Positions 17,575-24,449 of a DNA stretch of 48,732 nt are shown piece by piece. This stretch comes from Bacilli bacterium (GTDB lineage Bacteria > Bacillota_I > Bacilli_A > RF39 > UBA660): the NCBI GenBank assembly GCA_017478105.1, contig JAFVEF010000022.1:1-48732 (forward strand). The letters run 5' to 3'. The translations under genes and the position numbers were made by a program. Positions within the stretch are counted from its first letter, which is position 1, and every line of letters starts with the position of its first letter. Under the pieces are notes generated by a model. It ran no database searches. It saw only the letters and a program-made list of their open reading frames with translations, and was not told where the DNA came from.

Positions 17575-18741
17575 CTATAAATCAACCTCTTTTAATACAT
17601 ATTTATATAATTTATCTATATCTTCCACAATAAACTCACTTTTAACATCATTTACTTTAGAATAAATAATAGCTTTCTCTAAAGTCTCACTTATCTTCAA
17701 CAATTCTTCAAAAGAGTTTATTTTAATTTCTCTTCTTTTTACATTAGATTTATACCCATCTCTTGTAGTAACAATAATATTATTATATTTACCAATAATT
17801 TCCTGTAATTTTTCTTGATACTTATCTTTTTTACCAACTACTTTTTTGACAAGATAAACTGTTCTTAATAAAACAATAAATAACATAACAGTAAGTACAG
17901 AAGCAATTATTGCGCATAATGAATTATATTTATTCCATTTATTTCCTCTTATGTATAACACTTCACTCTTCTTATCAGTAATACCCTTACTAATACTAAA
18001 ATTATTATTATTATTATTTAAAGGTACAGAAAGAGAAGCTGATTTTAAACCTTCATTTCCTTGAAAAACATATAAAACAACCTCTAAAGCCCCGGTATAT
18101 ACTCCATCATGATTAGAACAATATTCTATAAATGAATCATTATATTTATTATAATCTATAGTAGTACTAAACTCTTTTTTAAAAGTCTTTCTATTATTCA
18201 TACTAGTTGAATCAGTTAATATATCATCTTCATCATTATAAATGTTTTTTCCATAAGCATCATATATATTCAAAATACTAACTATTTTATAATCCGTCTT
18301 TAAAGACCACTTTTTATCATAAGTAGATAAATAATTAAAATGAAGACTTAAACTATCAATTAAATTACTATTATAATTTAAGTTTTCTCCTAAACACTCA
18401 CTCTTATCTTTTAAACAAACTTCATATTTTACATCACTATTTTCTGTATAATGAATTTCTTGATCAACAGTAACTTTCATTGCTTGAACAGAAAAATAAC
18501 AAATTCCAAAGAATAAAAATAATATAATTCCAATAAGTACTGTAACCCTTGTCTCAAAAGAAAAATATAGTCTTTTTTTAAAACTATTATTATAAAGAGT
18601 ATTATCTATTTCTAAATTATTAGCTAACTTAGAATCACTAATCTCTTTAGAAACATCAACTACTTTATTTTCACTTTTAATACTATTTAGCTCATCCAAA
18701 GTAGTAAAATTAAACTTATTTTTTCCCTTTTTATCTTGCAT
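17575..18741 (-). CDS. DUF5305-like two-pass membrane protein
   Basis: A 388-aa protein with a cytoplasmic N-terminus, membrane segment 66-87, an outside domain 88-274, membrane segment 275-297 and a cytoplasmic domain 306-388. The outside domain opens with 'IHYTENSDVKYEVCLKDKSEC' and continues 'LIDSLSLHFNYLSTYDKKWSLKTDY'. This fits the DUF5305 pattern (Y-E-V-L-K strand, then sheet with aromatic F.Y), a family often found with signal peptidase genes. The cytoplasmic domain resembles that of the protein at 39896-40654. The start is uncertain: ATG 18741 has GGTGAG close by, ATG 18756 has a weaker site. The function of the family is unknown. Confidence 0.6.
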   Translation of the reverse strand: MQDKKGKNKFNFTTLDELNSIKSENKVVDVSKEISDSKLANNLEIDNTLYNNSFKKRLYFSFETRVTVLIGIILFLFFGICYFSVQAMKVTVDQEIHYTENSDVKYEVCLKDKSECLGENLNYNSNLIDSLSLHFNYLSTYDKKWSLKTDYKIVSILNIYDAYGKNIYNDEDDILTDSTSMNNRKTFKKEFSTTIDYNKYNDSFIEYCSNHDGVYTGALEVVLYVFQGNEGLKSASLSVPLNNNNNNFSISKGITDKKSEVLYIRGNKWNKYNSLCAIIASVLTVMLFIVLLRTVYLVKKVVGKKDKYQEKLQEIIGKYNNIIVTTRDGYKSNVKRREIKINSFEELLKISETLEKAIIYSKVNDVKSEFIVEDIDKLYKYVLKEVDL

Positions 18742-18800
18742 TATCTCACCATCCATAGACAATACTTTCTATTCTATACAAAGTATAACACAATAAATAA

Positions 18801-18832
18801 ATAAAAAAAACTATTTATTATTAAAATAGTTT
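18801..18832 (-). terminator. Terminator after 18838-19311 gene
   Basis: Minus-strand hairpin with nine-base arms AAACTATTT/AAATAGTTT (18808-18816 and 18824-18832) and a T tail. It separates the rimM-trmD transcript from the DUF5305-like gene. Confidence 0.85.
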
Positions 18833-18837
18833 ATTTT

Positions 18838-19311
18838 TTAAAGTTCATTATATATTAAATATAAACCTAAATTTCTAAGCTCAATTTCTCTATCACTTAA
18901 ATTACTATATTTAAGAATCATTCTTTTAGAAGTATTTGGAGCTAAGACATCACCTTTTTTCACAACACTACCATCTAAATAAGATAATTCATACTGAACT
19001 TGTGACTTATCATATGAAAAATCATATACCATATCAGCAAGTTTCATAGAGACATTTCCATCATTCACAACAGTAAATTCATAATTAATACTATCATTTT
19101 TCTTATTAAAATTAATAAAATAATTATTCATAACAGTATTATCAATAGTAGGTTTAGTATAATTAGTATCTCCTACAACACTTACAGCTAAATCATCAAA
19201 ATATACATTAATAGTTTTCTTTAAATCATCACTTGAAGTATTTTGATATATTAAATAAAAAACTCCTATAAATATTAATACCCCACATACAATGTACCAA
19301 GTCTTTTTCAT
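18838..19311 (-). CDS. Membrane-anchored TasA/camelysin-like beta-sandwich protein (tentative)
   Basis: A 157-aa protein with one N-terminal membrane segment (residues 5-23) and an outside domain. The strand pattern 'NDSINYEFTVVNDGNVSMKLADM', then 'VQYELSYLDG...LAPNTSKRMILKYSNL' and the C-terminal 'LGLYLIYN', lines up by eye with the TasA-like protein at 41937-42482 ('GDFFEFTVDVENAGGIDAKL', 'YVNYTVTY', 'LNLTCSMNYVQ'). It begins 16 bases after the preceding coiled-coil gene, so it is probably on the trmD transcript. The family assignment is inference from pattern and needs a profile search. Confidence 0.5.
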   Translation of the reverse strand: MKKTWYIVCGVLIFIGVFYLIYQNTSSDDLKKTINVYFDDLAVSVVGDTNYTKPTIDNTVMNNYFINFNKKNDSINYEFTVVNDGNVSMKLADMVYDFSYDKSQVQYELSYLDGSVVKKGDVLAPNTSKRMILKYSNLSDREIELRNLGLYLIYNEL

Positions 19312-19327
19312 AACAATTCCCCTTTTT

Positions 19328-19783
19328 CTATAATGTTCTATTATTAGAATTAATATAATCCAAGTAACTTTCTTGTATTTCCATAAGTCTAATCATAGCT
19401 TCTTTTTTTAATTTAACTAGTTGTTTAGACATCTTTTCTAATTCTTTCTTTTTCAAATACTTACGATACTTTATTTTTATCTCTAAACGAAATTTCTCTA
19501 TTCTATTCAAAGCTTCTCTTAAACTATCACCTGTATCATCATCATCCACTAATAAATCAGTAAGTGTAAGAATAAGTTTATCATACTTTTTAAATACTTT
19601 TTTACTAACTATCGGATTAGCAAGCTTTTTATTAACTACTTCTATATCTGTAATTTCACTGTTATTTATTTTAAACCCTTTTCTCCGAGAAGCCATAATA
19701 AAACCTTCTATATTCTCTAACTGTTCTTTATCAACCAACTTATTTTTATTCTTATATTTCCTATCATTCACAATAGTATACAT
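19328..19783 (-). CDS. Coiled-coil protein of unknown function
   Basis: A 151-aa basic, soluble protein. From about residue 85 to the end it is continuous helix with a likely coiled coil (EALNRIEKFRLEIKIKYRKYLKKKELEKMSK is one continuous helical stretch by eye). The first part holds 'ENIEGFIMASRRKGFKINNSEI'. I recognise no family. AGGTGA precedes the ATG, and the gene starts 11 bases after the trmD stop, so it is co-transcribed with rimM-trmD and leads into the island of surface genes. Confidence 0.55.
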   Translation of the reverse strand: MYTIVNDRKYKNKNKLVDKEQLENIEGFIMASRRKGFKINNSEITDIEVVNKKLANPIVSKKVFKKYDKLILTLTDLLVDDDDTGDSLREALNRIEKFRLEIKIKYRKYLKKKELEKMSKQLVKLKKEAMIRLMEIQESYLDYINSNNRTL

Positions 19784-19794
19784 ATAATCACCTA

Positions 19795-20460
19795 CTAATC
19801 ATCTAATAAATCAGGTCTATTTTCCTTTGTAATTCTCAATCTTTCTTTTTCTCTATATTCGGATATTTTTTTATGATCTCCAGAAAGTAAAACTTCAGGG
19901 ACTTCCATTCCTTCATATACTCTAGGTTTTGTATATGTAGGATAATCAAGCAAATTATCATTAAATGAATCATTTAAATGAGATTCACTAGTAATTACTC
20001 CTGGAAGTAATCTTACTATTGAATCAACAAGAACCATTGCTGGAATTTCACCACCAGTTAATACATAGTCCCCTATACTAATTTCTGCATCACAAATACT
20101 TTTAATTCTCTCATCAAAGCCTTCATAATGTCCACAAATTAGTATTAAATGTTTTTCCTGGGATAAATCATAAGCCATTTTTTGCTTATATGGTATTCCA
20201 CTAGGTGATAAAAGTATTACTTTACTATCAGGTCCTTTTAAAGACTTAACACAATCAAATATTGGTTGAGCCATCAAAACCATCCCAGCTCCTCCACCAT
20301 ATGGAGTATCATCTACTTTATTATGAGGATCATTAGTATATTCTCTAAAATTAACCAAGTTAATAGATACTTTCTTATCATCAACTGCCCTTTTAATAAT
20401 AGATTCTAAAAATACCCCATTAAACATATTAGGAAATAATGTTAAAATATCTATTCTCAT
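19795..20460 (-). CDS. trmD: tRNA (guanine-N1)-methyltransferase
   Basis: Methylates G37 next to the anticodon, preventing frameshifts. 221 aa. The SPOUT knot appears as '[18 protein letters not shown]', '[15 protein letters not shown]' and '[22 protein letters not shown]', and '[13 protein letters not shown]' is the SAM/tRNA loop. ATG 20460 ([10 protein letters not shown]) is the standard start; the longer frame to 20481 lies inside rimM. Four bases separate it from the rimM stop. rplS, its normal downstream neighbour, has been displaced to 15323. Confidence 0.96.
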   Translation of the reverse strand: MRIDILTLFPNMFNGVFLESIIKRAVDDKKVSINLVNFREYTNDPHNKVDDTPYGGGAGMVLMAQPIFDCVKSLKGPDSKVILLSPSGIPYKQKMAYDLSQEKHLILICGHYEGFDERIKSICDAEISIGDYVLTGGEIPAMVLVDSIVRLLPGVITSESHLNDSFNDNLLDYPTYTKPRVYEGMEVPEVLLSGDHKKISEYREKERLRITKENRPDLLDD

Positions 20461-20464
20461 ATAA

Positions 20465-20947
20465 TCATTCCATTCCATCAATTAATTCTACTATAACACA
20501 TTTATTATTCTTATCAATCTTTTTTATCATAGGAGATTTAAAAGGTATCAATACCTCTTTATCAAATAAAACTCTAAGTATCTTATTATCCTTACTTGCC
20601 ATAAATATTTCTTTTATAATACCCTCTTTATCATTACATAATACTTTATAAGTAAGTAATTCTTCATCTAATATTTCATCATCATCTAATTTAATACTAT
20701 CTTTATAAACATATACATTTTTTTTCATCATAAATAATACTTCATTAATATTATTAAAACCATCAAATGTAACCATATCATAATTCTTATGAACACGATA
20801 ACTAGAAATACTATATTCTTTATCATCAATAACTAATTTATTACCAGGAAAGAATACCTTTTCTTTATACATAAAATCACTAAGTATTCTAACCTCACCT
20901 TTTATACCATGAGTAGATACAATTTTTCCAATAAATACCTTATCCAT
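20465..20947 (-). CDS. rimM: 16S rRNA processing protein RimM
   Basis: Assists 30S assembly and binds S19. 160 aa. The opening '[18 protein letters not shown]' is the RimM signature. '[19 protein letters not shown]' is the end of the first barrel, and '[19 protein letters not shown]' starts the PRC-barrel second domain, ending in '[14 protein letters not shown]'. It overlaps the upstream methyltransferase gene by eight bases and leads into trmD, the normal pairing. Confidence 0.93.
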   Translation of the reverse strand: MDKVFIGKIVSTHGIKGEVRILSDFMYKEKVFFPGNKLVIDDKEYSISSYRVHKNYDMVTFDGFNNINEVLFMMKKNVYVYKDSIKLDDDEILDEELLTYKVLCNDKEGIIKEIFMASKDNKILRVLFDKEVLIPFKSPMIKKIDKNNKCVIVELIDGME

Positions 20948-21674
20948 CTAATCTCCCCAATTCATATAATAAAATACTACAAGCAATAGAAACATTCAAG
21001 CTTTCAACTTTAGAATTCATTTTTATATATAAATTATTATCACATAAATCAAGTATTTCAGAAGAAACTCCACTACCTTCATTACCCATAACTAAGGCCC
21101 AATACTTAGAAGGAGAAACTCTTCGTACATCAACACCATCCACAACATTAGTTCCATATACAATAAAATCTTTTTCATGTAACATATTTATAGTTTCTAT
21201 TATATCAGCATATACAATATTTATATGACAAAACATTCCTTGAGTAGATCTTAAAACTTTAGGATTATATAAATCTACTGAATTAGGTGATAACACAATA
21301 GTATCTACATTAAAACTAACACTACTCCTAATTATAGTTCCCAAGTTACCTGGATCTTGTATATTATCAAGTATTACTATTCTATTTCCAATAATAGAAT
21401 CATCTTTTTTTCTACACAAAGCCATAATAGCAGGAGGTGTATCTAAAGAAGATATTTTTTTCATAACATCATAACTAACATACATAACAGGTATATCATA
21501 ATTACAATTATAATCTTCTAAACAAATAACATTAATAACTAACCCAGATTTAAATACCTCTTCAACTAAATGTTCACCCTCTACTAAAAAAGTCCCAGTT
21601 AAATCTCGATATTTTTTCTTTTGTAATTTAACTAATTCTTTTACTTTATCATTTTCTAAACTAGTAATAACCAT
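20940..21674 (-). CDS. TrmH/SpoU family rRNA 2'-O-methyltransferase
   Basis: Cytoplasmic RNA ribose methyltransferase, 244 aa. The N-terminal substrate domain contains 'FLVEGEHLVEEVF'. The SPOUT knot motifs are 'VILDNIQDPGNLGTIIRSS' (motif 1), 'WALVMGNEGSGVS' (motif 2) and 'ESLNVSIACSILLYEL' (motif 3). The equivalent Bacillus gene, ysgA, lies between sspI and pheS, and here sspI and pheST are also close by. The start overlaps the stop of the metallopeptidase gene (TAATG). Confidence 0.92.
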   Translation of the reverse strand: MVITSLENDKVKELVKLQKKKYRDLTGTFLVEGEHLVEEVFKSGLVINVICLEDYNCNYDIPVMYVSYDVMKKISSLDTPPAIMALCRKKDDSIIGNRIVILDNIQDPGNLGTIIRSSVSFNVDTIVLSPNSVDLYNPKVLRSTQGMFCHINIVYADIIETINMLHEKDFIVYGTNVVDGVDVRRVSPSKYWALVMGNEGSGVSSEILDLCDNNLYIKMNSKVESLNVSIACSILLYELGRLDG

Positions 21675-22312
21675 TAAAACTCCTTCATTTCTTCTCTATA
21701 TTTTTTATAATTAGGAATATTTTCTCCTACTAAAGACCAAAAACCTCTAGAATGATCTCCATATATTAAGTGACTAAGTTCATGTACAATAACATAATCT
21801 AAATAAACAATATCTCTTTTAATAAGTTCTAAGTTAAGTGTTATAACATGAGTATTTACATTACAAACACCCCATCTACTAGTCATTTTACGTATTCTAA
21901 GACTAGGTATTGGAATATTTCTTGAAAAATTATCAATCCAATAATTAAATCTCTCAGTAAATAAAACTTTAGCCTGTTTTTTATACCATTTATCAACATC
22001 AAAATCATGATTCATATAAACTTTATTTCCAGCAAAGGAAATATCTTTATTATCACAATAAATAACTACATATTGATTACCCAAATAATTAAATCCCCTA
22101 TTATTAGATATTTTTTTTTCTTGAAAATCAATCATATCACAAATCTTATCATAATTATCTTTAATAAGCTTAATTATAAAACTATTAGGAGTTAAATATC
22201 CAGTAGTAACTGTAACACATAAGTCTTTTTTTACTCTAATATATGTATTCTTTTGACCTCTCTTTTTATCTACAACAATCTTATATTCTTTTCCGTTATA
22301 ATCAAATTGCAT
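21674..22312 (-). CDS. YgjP-like (M48-related) metallopeptidase
   Basis: A 212-aa protein of the YgjP/DUF45 family. 'VIVHELSHLIYGDHSRGFW' carries the zinc ligands His177 and His181, the catalytic Glu178 and the third ligand His187. 'RKMTSRWGVCN' upstream is the family's other conserved block. The biological substrate is not known for this family. Start ATG 22312 has AGGTGG eight bases upstream; the longer frame to 22345 lacks one. First gene of a run into the rRNA methyltransferase, rimM and trmD. Confidence 0.88.
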   Translation of the reverse strand: MQFDYNGKEYKIVVDKKRGQKNTYIRVKKDLCVTVTTGYLTPNSFIIKLIKDNYDKICDMIDFQEKKISNNRGFNYLGNQYVVIYCDNKDISFAGNKVYMNHDFDVDKWYKKQAKVLFTERFNYWIDNFSRNIPIPSLRIRKMTSRWGVCNVNTHVITLNLELIKRDIVYLDYVIVHELSHLIYGDHSRGFWSLVGENIPNYKKYREEMKEF

Positions 22313-22347
22313 ATTATCCACCACCTCTATTTTACAATAAATCATAA

Positions 22348-22377
22348 GAAAAAGAAATAGAATAAAATATCATATTA
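22348..22377 (+). promoter_or_regulatory. Possible sigma-G type promoter of sspI
   Basis: GAAAA at 22348-22352, then exactly 18 bases, then CATATTA at 22371-22377. The sigma-G consensus is GHATR-18-CATWHTA, so only one base differs. Caveat: the same bases read on the other strand as TATAAT (22374-22379), which could serve the divergent metallopeptidase gene. Confidence 0.35.
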
Positions 22378-22406
22378 TAAATCATAATAACTATAGGAGG
22401 AATAAT

Positions 22407-22634
22407 ATGGATAATAGTATAAGACATCATATAATTAATAATTTTCAAGGAGATGACTTTAACACTCTAAGAAAAGCAATAGATGAATCAGTAAAAACAA
22501 AAGAAGAAGTAAATCTTCCAGGACTGGGAGTATTTTTAGAAATTATTTGGGAAAATTCTACTCAAGAATTAAAAAATGAAATGATAGAAATAATAAGAAA
22601 AAGAGTAAAAAAAGGTTTAGATGAAAACATCTAA
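22407..22634 (+). CDS. sspI: Small acid-soluble spore protein, SspI family
   Basis: A 75-aa protein that matches Bacillus SspI along its length: 'RHHIINNFQGDDFNTLRKAIDESV' against R-H-x-I/V-x-x-N, then the family core 'LPGLGVFLEIIWEN', then 'KNEMIEII'. SspI is a minor protein of the dormant spore core made under sigma-G. It is one of only two plus-strand protein genes here, preceded by AGGAGG at six bases. Its neighbours, an rRNA methyltransferase gene and pheST, are also its neighbours in Bacillus. This implies a sporulating ancestor or a spore-forming organism. Confidence 0.85.
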   Translation: MDNSIRHHIINNFQGDDFNTLRKAIDESVKTKEEVNLPGLGVFLEIIWENSTQELKNEMIEIIRKRVKKGLDENI

Positions 22635-22646
22635 ACCTTTTTCTCT
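22611..22646 (+). terminator. Strong terminator inside the end of sspI
   Basis: A thirteen-base-pair hairpin (arms 22611-22623 and 22628-22640, AAAA loop) followed by T-rich TTCTCTATT. The upstream arm encodes the last residues of SspI and the stop codon (22632-22634) lies in the downstream arm. Confidence 0.92.
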
Positions 22647-22700
22647 ATTATGTTCAAAATCATAATATTAATAAAATCTTCCATATATCTTTAAAAACTA

Positions 22701-22724
22701 AAAAAGAGAATAATTCTCTTTTTT
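22701..22724. terminator. Bidirectional terminator between serpin and sspI
   Basis: Ten-base arms AAAAAGAGAA/TTCTCTTTTT (22701-22710, 22714-22723) flanked by A and T runs on both sides, placed between converging genes. Confidence 0.8.
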
Positions 22725-22726
22725 AT

Positions 22727-24391
22727 CTATTTTACAATTGGTTCGTAAACAGTACCAGTAAACCATACTTCTCCAGTAGCTTTATCACGAATTAAATACA
22801 TATATGGTTTATCAAAAGTAACATCAATATTTTTTACAGGTACTTTAAATAAATGTTCAAAATAAGGACCTCCTGCTGCACCAAATCCTCCCATAGCAGT
22901 TGCAGCTGAAGCTTTAATACCATCATTAGAAAACTCAATATTAGCTTTATGCTTTACATCACCAATATATTGTTTTTCTCCATCACCAAGCATCTTAGTA
23001 AGATTTGCTTTATTGACATCAAAAACATCTTTAATTCCCAATTTTTGTAAATCTTCCATTAGACTTAATTCATATTCAAATTTAAAGAATGGAATAAATC
23101 CTCTAATTCTAGTAACATAACCTTCTTCAAAACTATCAATATTAACTACTTTTAACTTATTAATAATATCATTTAATTCTTTCTTATTTGTATTCTTAAC
23201 AAAATCAACAAGTGGAAGAGTCTTTGGCATAATACCTATGTATTGTAAGTTCATTCCCTCATACTCTTGTAAATCTTTCGCAAATACTCTTACATTATCA
23301 TCCTCATGTAGAGAAAAATCAGTTGAATTTGCACTTTTACCATAATTTTTATTCAAATCATCAATAAAATCAACAATAAACTCTTCATAAGGAGGATCAT
23401 TTTTTCCATCCTCAGATTTTAACCATTCTTCATATTCAGGTTTAATAATTTCTTTTATTTTATCTTCCCCTAAATCTTTTACTATGTCATATTTATTAAA
23501 ATCAGCTAAAACATGAGCTCCTTTAGTTTTTTCTTTTCCATTAAAAACATTTTTACTATCATATCTTTCATAGAATTCATCTTCAGATGAATAAGGATAT
23601 TCAGTAACACTATAATATCTATCTGCATCATCTTCAAGTTTTTCATGTAAATAGGATATACCATATGTTCCACCACCAACACAAGGTATTTTATGATCAG
23701 TTGTACAGTGAATTTGATTTGTCCAATTCATATCGATTGCTAAAGCATTAACTAAATAGAAATTAGCATCTTTTACTTTAGAATCATCTACTAAGTTTTC
23801 AATTAATTTAAATGTTTTACCACTTACCCAATTATTAATAGTGCTAGCATCATTAAATTCATCATAAACAACTTCAGCACCATATTTATTTGTCAATTTA
23901 GTAGTATAATCACTTAAAATATTCTCCTTAAAAGTATTTCTAATAAACATTGCATTCGCAAAACTCATATGATCATTATTAGGATAACTCTTTGCAACAT
24001 AATCACCAATAACCGCATCTAACTGTTTTTTAGTCTCACCACTTGCTCCTTCCGCAAGTATCTCAAGTGCATATTTAATAGATAATGGACTATATACTTT
24101 ATTCTTTTCTTCATTTTCAAGTTTCATAAAATATAAATCAAAATCTTCTAAAGAGTTTCCTGATATACGATATTCAGACTTATATTCTTTATTATCAGTC
24201 TTAGCCTTTTCAGGTTTAACTTTATTTTGATTAAGTAGATAAAAACCTCCCAATGATAAAACACAAAGTAAAACAACTCCAACCACAACCCCAACTAATA
24301 CTTTTTTCTTATTTTTACCACCAGTAGTTGAAACATTCTGTTCTGTCTGTTCTAAAACATTTTCATTTTTTATTTTCTTGTTTTCTTCCAT
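22727..24391 (-). CDS. Membrane-anchored serpin-type protease inhibitor
   Basis: A 554-aa protein: cytoplasmic tail 1-30, membrane segment 31-53, and an outside serpin domain. 'NKVYSPLSIKYALEILAEGASGETKKQL' is the serpin N-terminal helix and hinge. 'NLQYIGIMPKTLPLVDFV' and 'RGFIPFFKFEYELSLMEDLQKLGIKDVF' are the shutter and breach region. The reactive loop starts near residue 489 with small residues (GIKASAATAMGGFGAAGG) and ends before 'FDKPYMYLIRDKATGEVWFTGTV'. The domain is longer than usual because of an acidic insert after residue 230. The likely role is inhibition of host or competitor proteases at the cell surface. GTG 24397 is a worse start than ATG 24391. Confidence 0.9.
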   Translation of the reverse strand: MEENKKIKNENVLEQTEQNVSTTGGKNKKKVLVGVVVGVVLLCVLSLGGFYLLNQNKVKPEKAKTDNKEYKSEYRISGNSLEDFDLYFMKLENEEKNKVYSPLSIKYALEILAEGASGETKKQLDAVIGDYVAKSYPNNDHMSFANAMFIRNTFKENILSDYTTKLTNKYGAEVVYDEFNDASTINNWVSGKTFKLIENLVDDSKVKDANFYLVNALAIDMNWTNQIHCTTDHKIPCVGGGTYGISYLHEKLEDDADRYYSVTEYPYSSEDEFYERYDSKNVFNGKEKTKGAHVLADFNKYDIVKDLGEDKIKEIIKPEYEEWLKSEDGKNDPPYEEFIVDFIDDLNKNYGKSANSTDFSLHEDDNVRVFAKDLQEYEGMNLQYIGIMPKTLPLVDFVKNTNKKELNDIINKLKVVNIDSFEEGYVTRIRGFIPFFKFEYELSLMEDLQKLGIKDVFDVNKANLTKMLGDGEKQYIGDVKHKANIEFSNDGIKASAATAMGGFGAAGGPYFEHLFKVPVKNIDVTFDKPYMYLIRDKATGEVWFTGTVYEPIVK

Positions 24392-24419
24392 AAACACTCT
24401 CCTTACCCTAAGGATAGCA

Positions 24420-24449
24420 CAAAAAAAGAGATAAATCTATTTATCTCTT
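24420..24449 (-). terminator. Terminator after pheT, spanning its stop codon
   Basis: Minus-strand hairpin with ten-base arms (24426-24435 and 24440-24449), loop TAGA, then seven T. The pheT stop (24437-24439) overlaps the loop. It separates pheT from the serpin gene. Confidence 0.9.
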
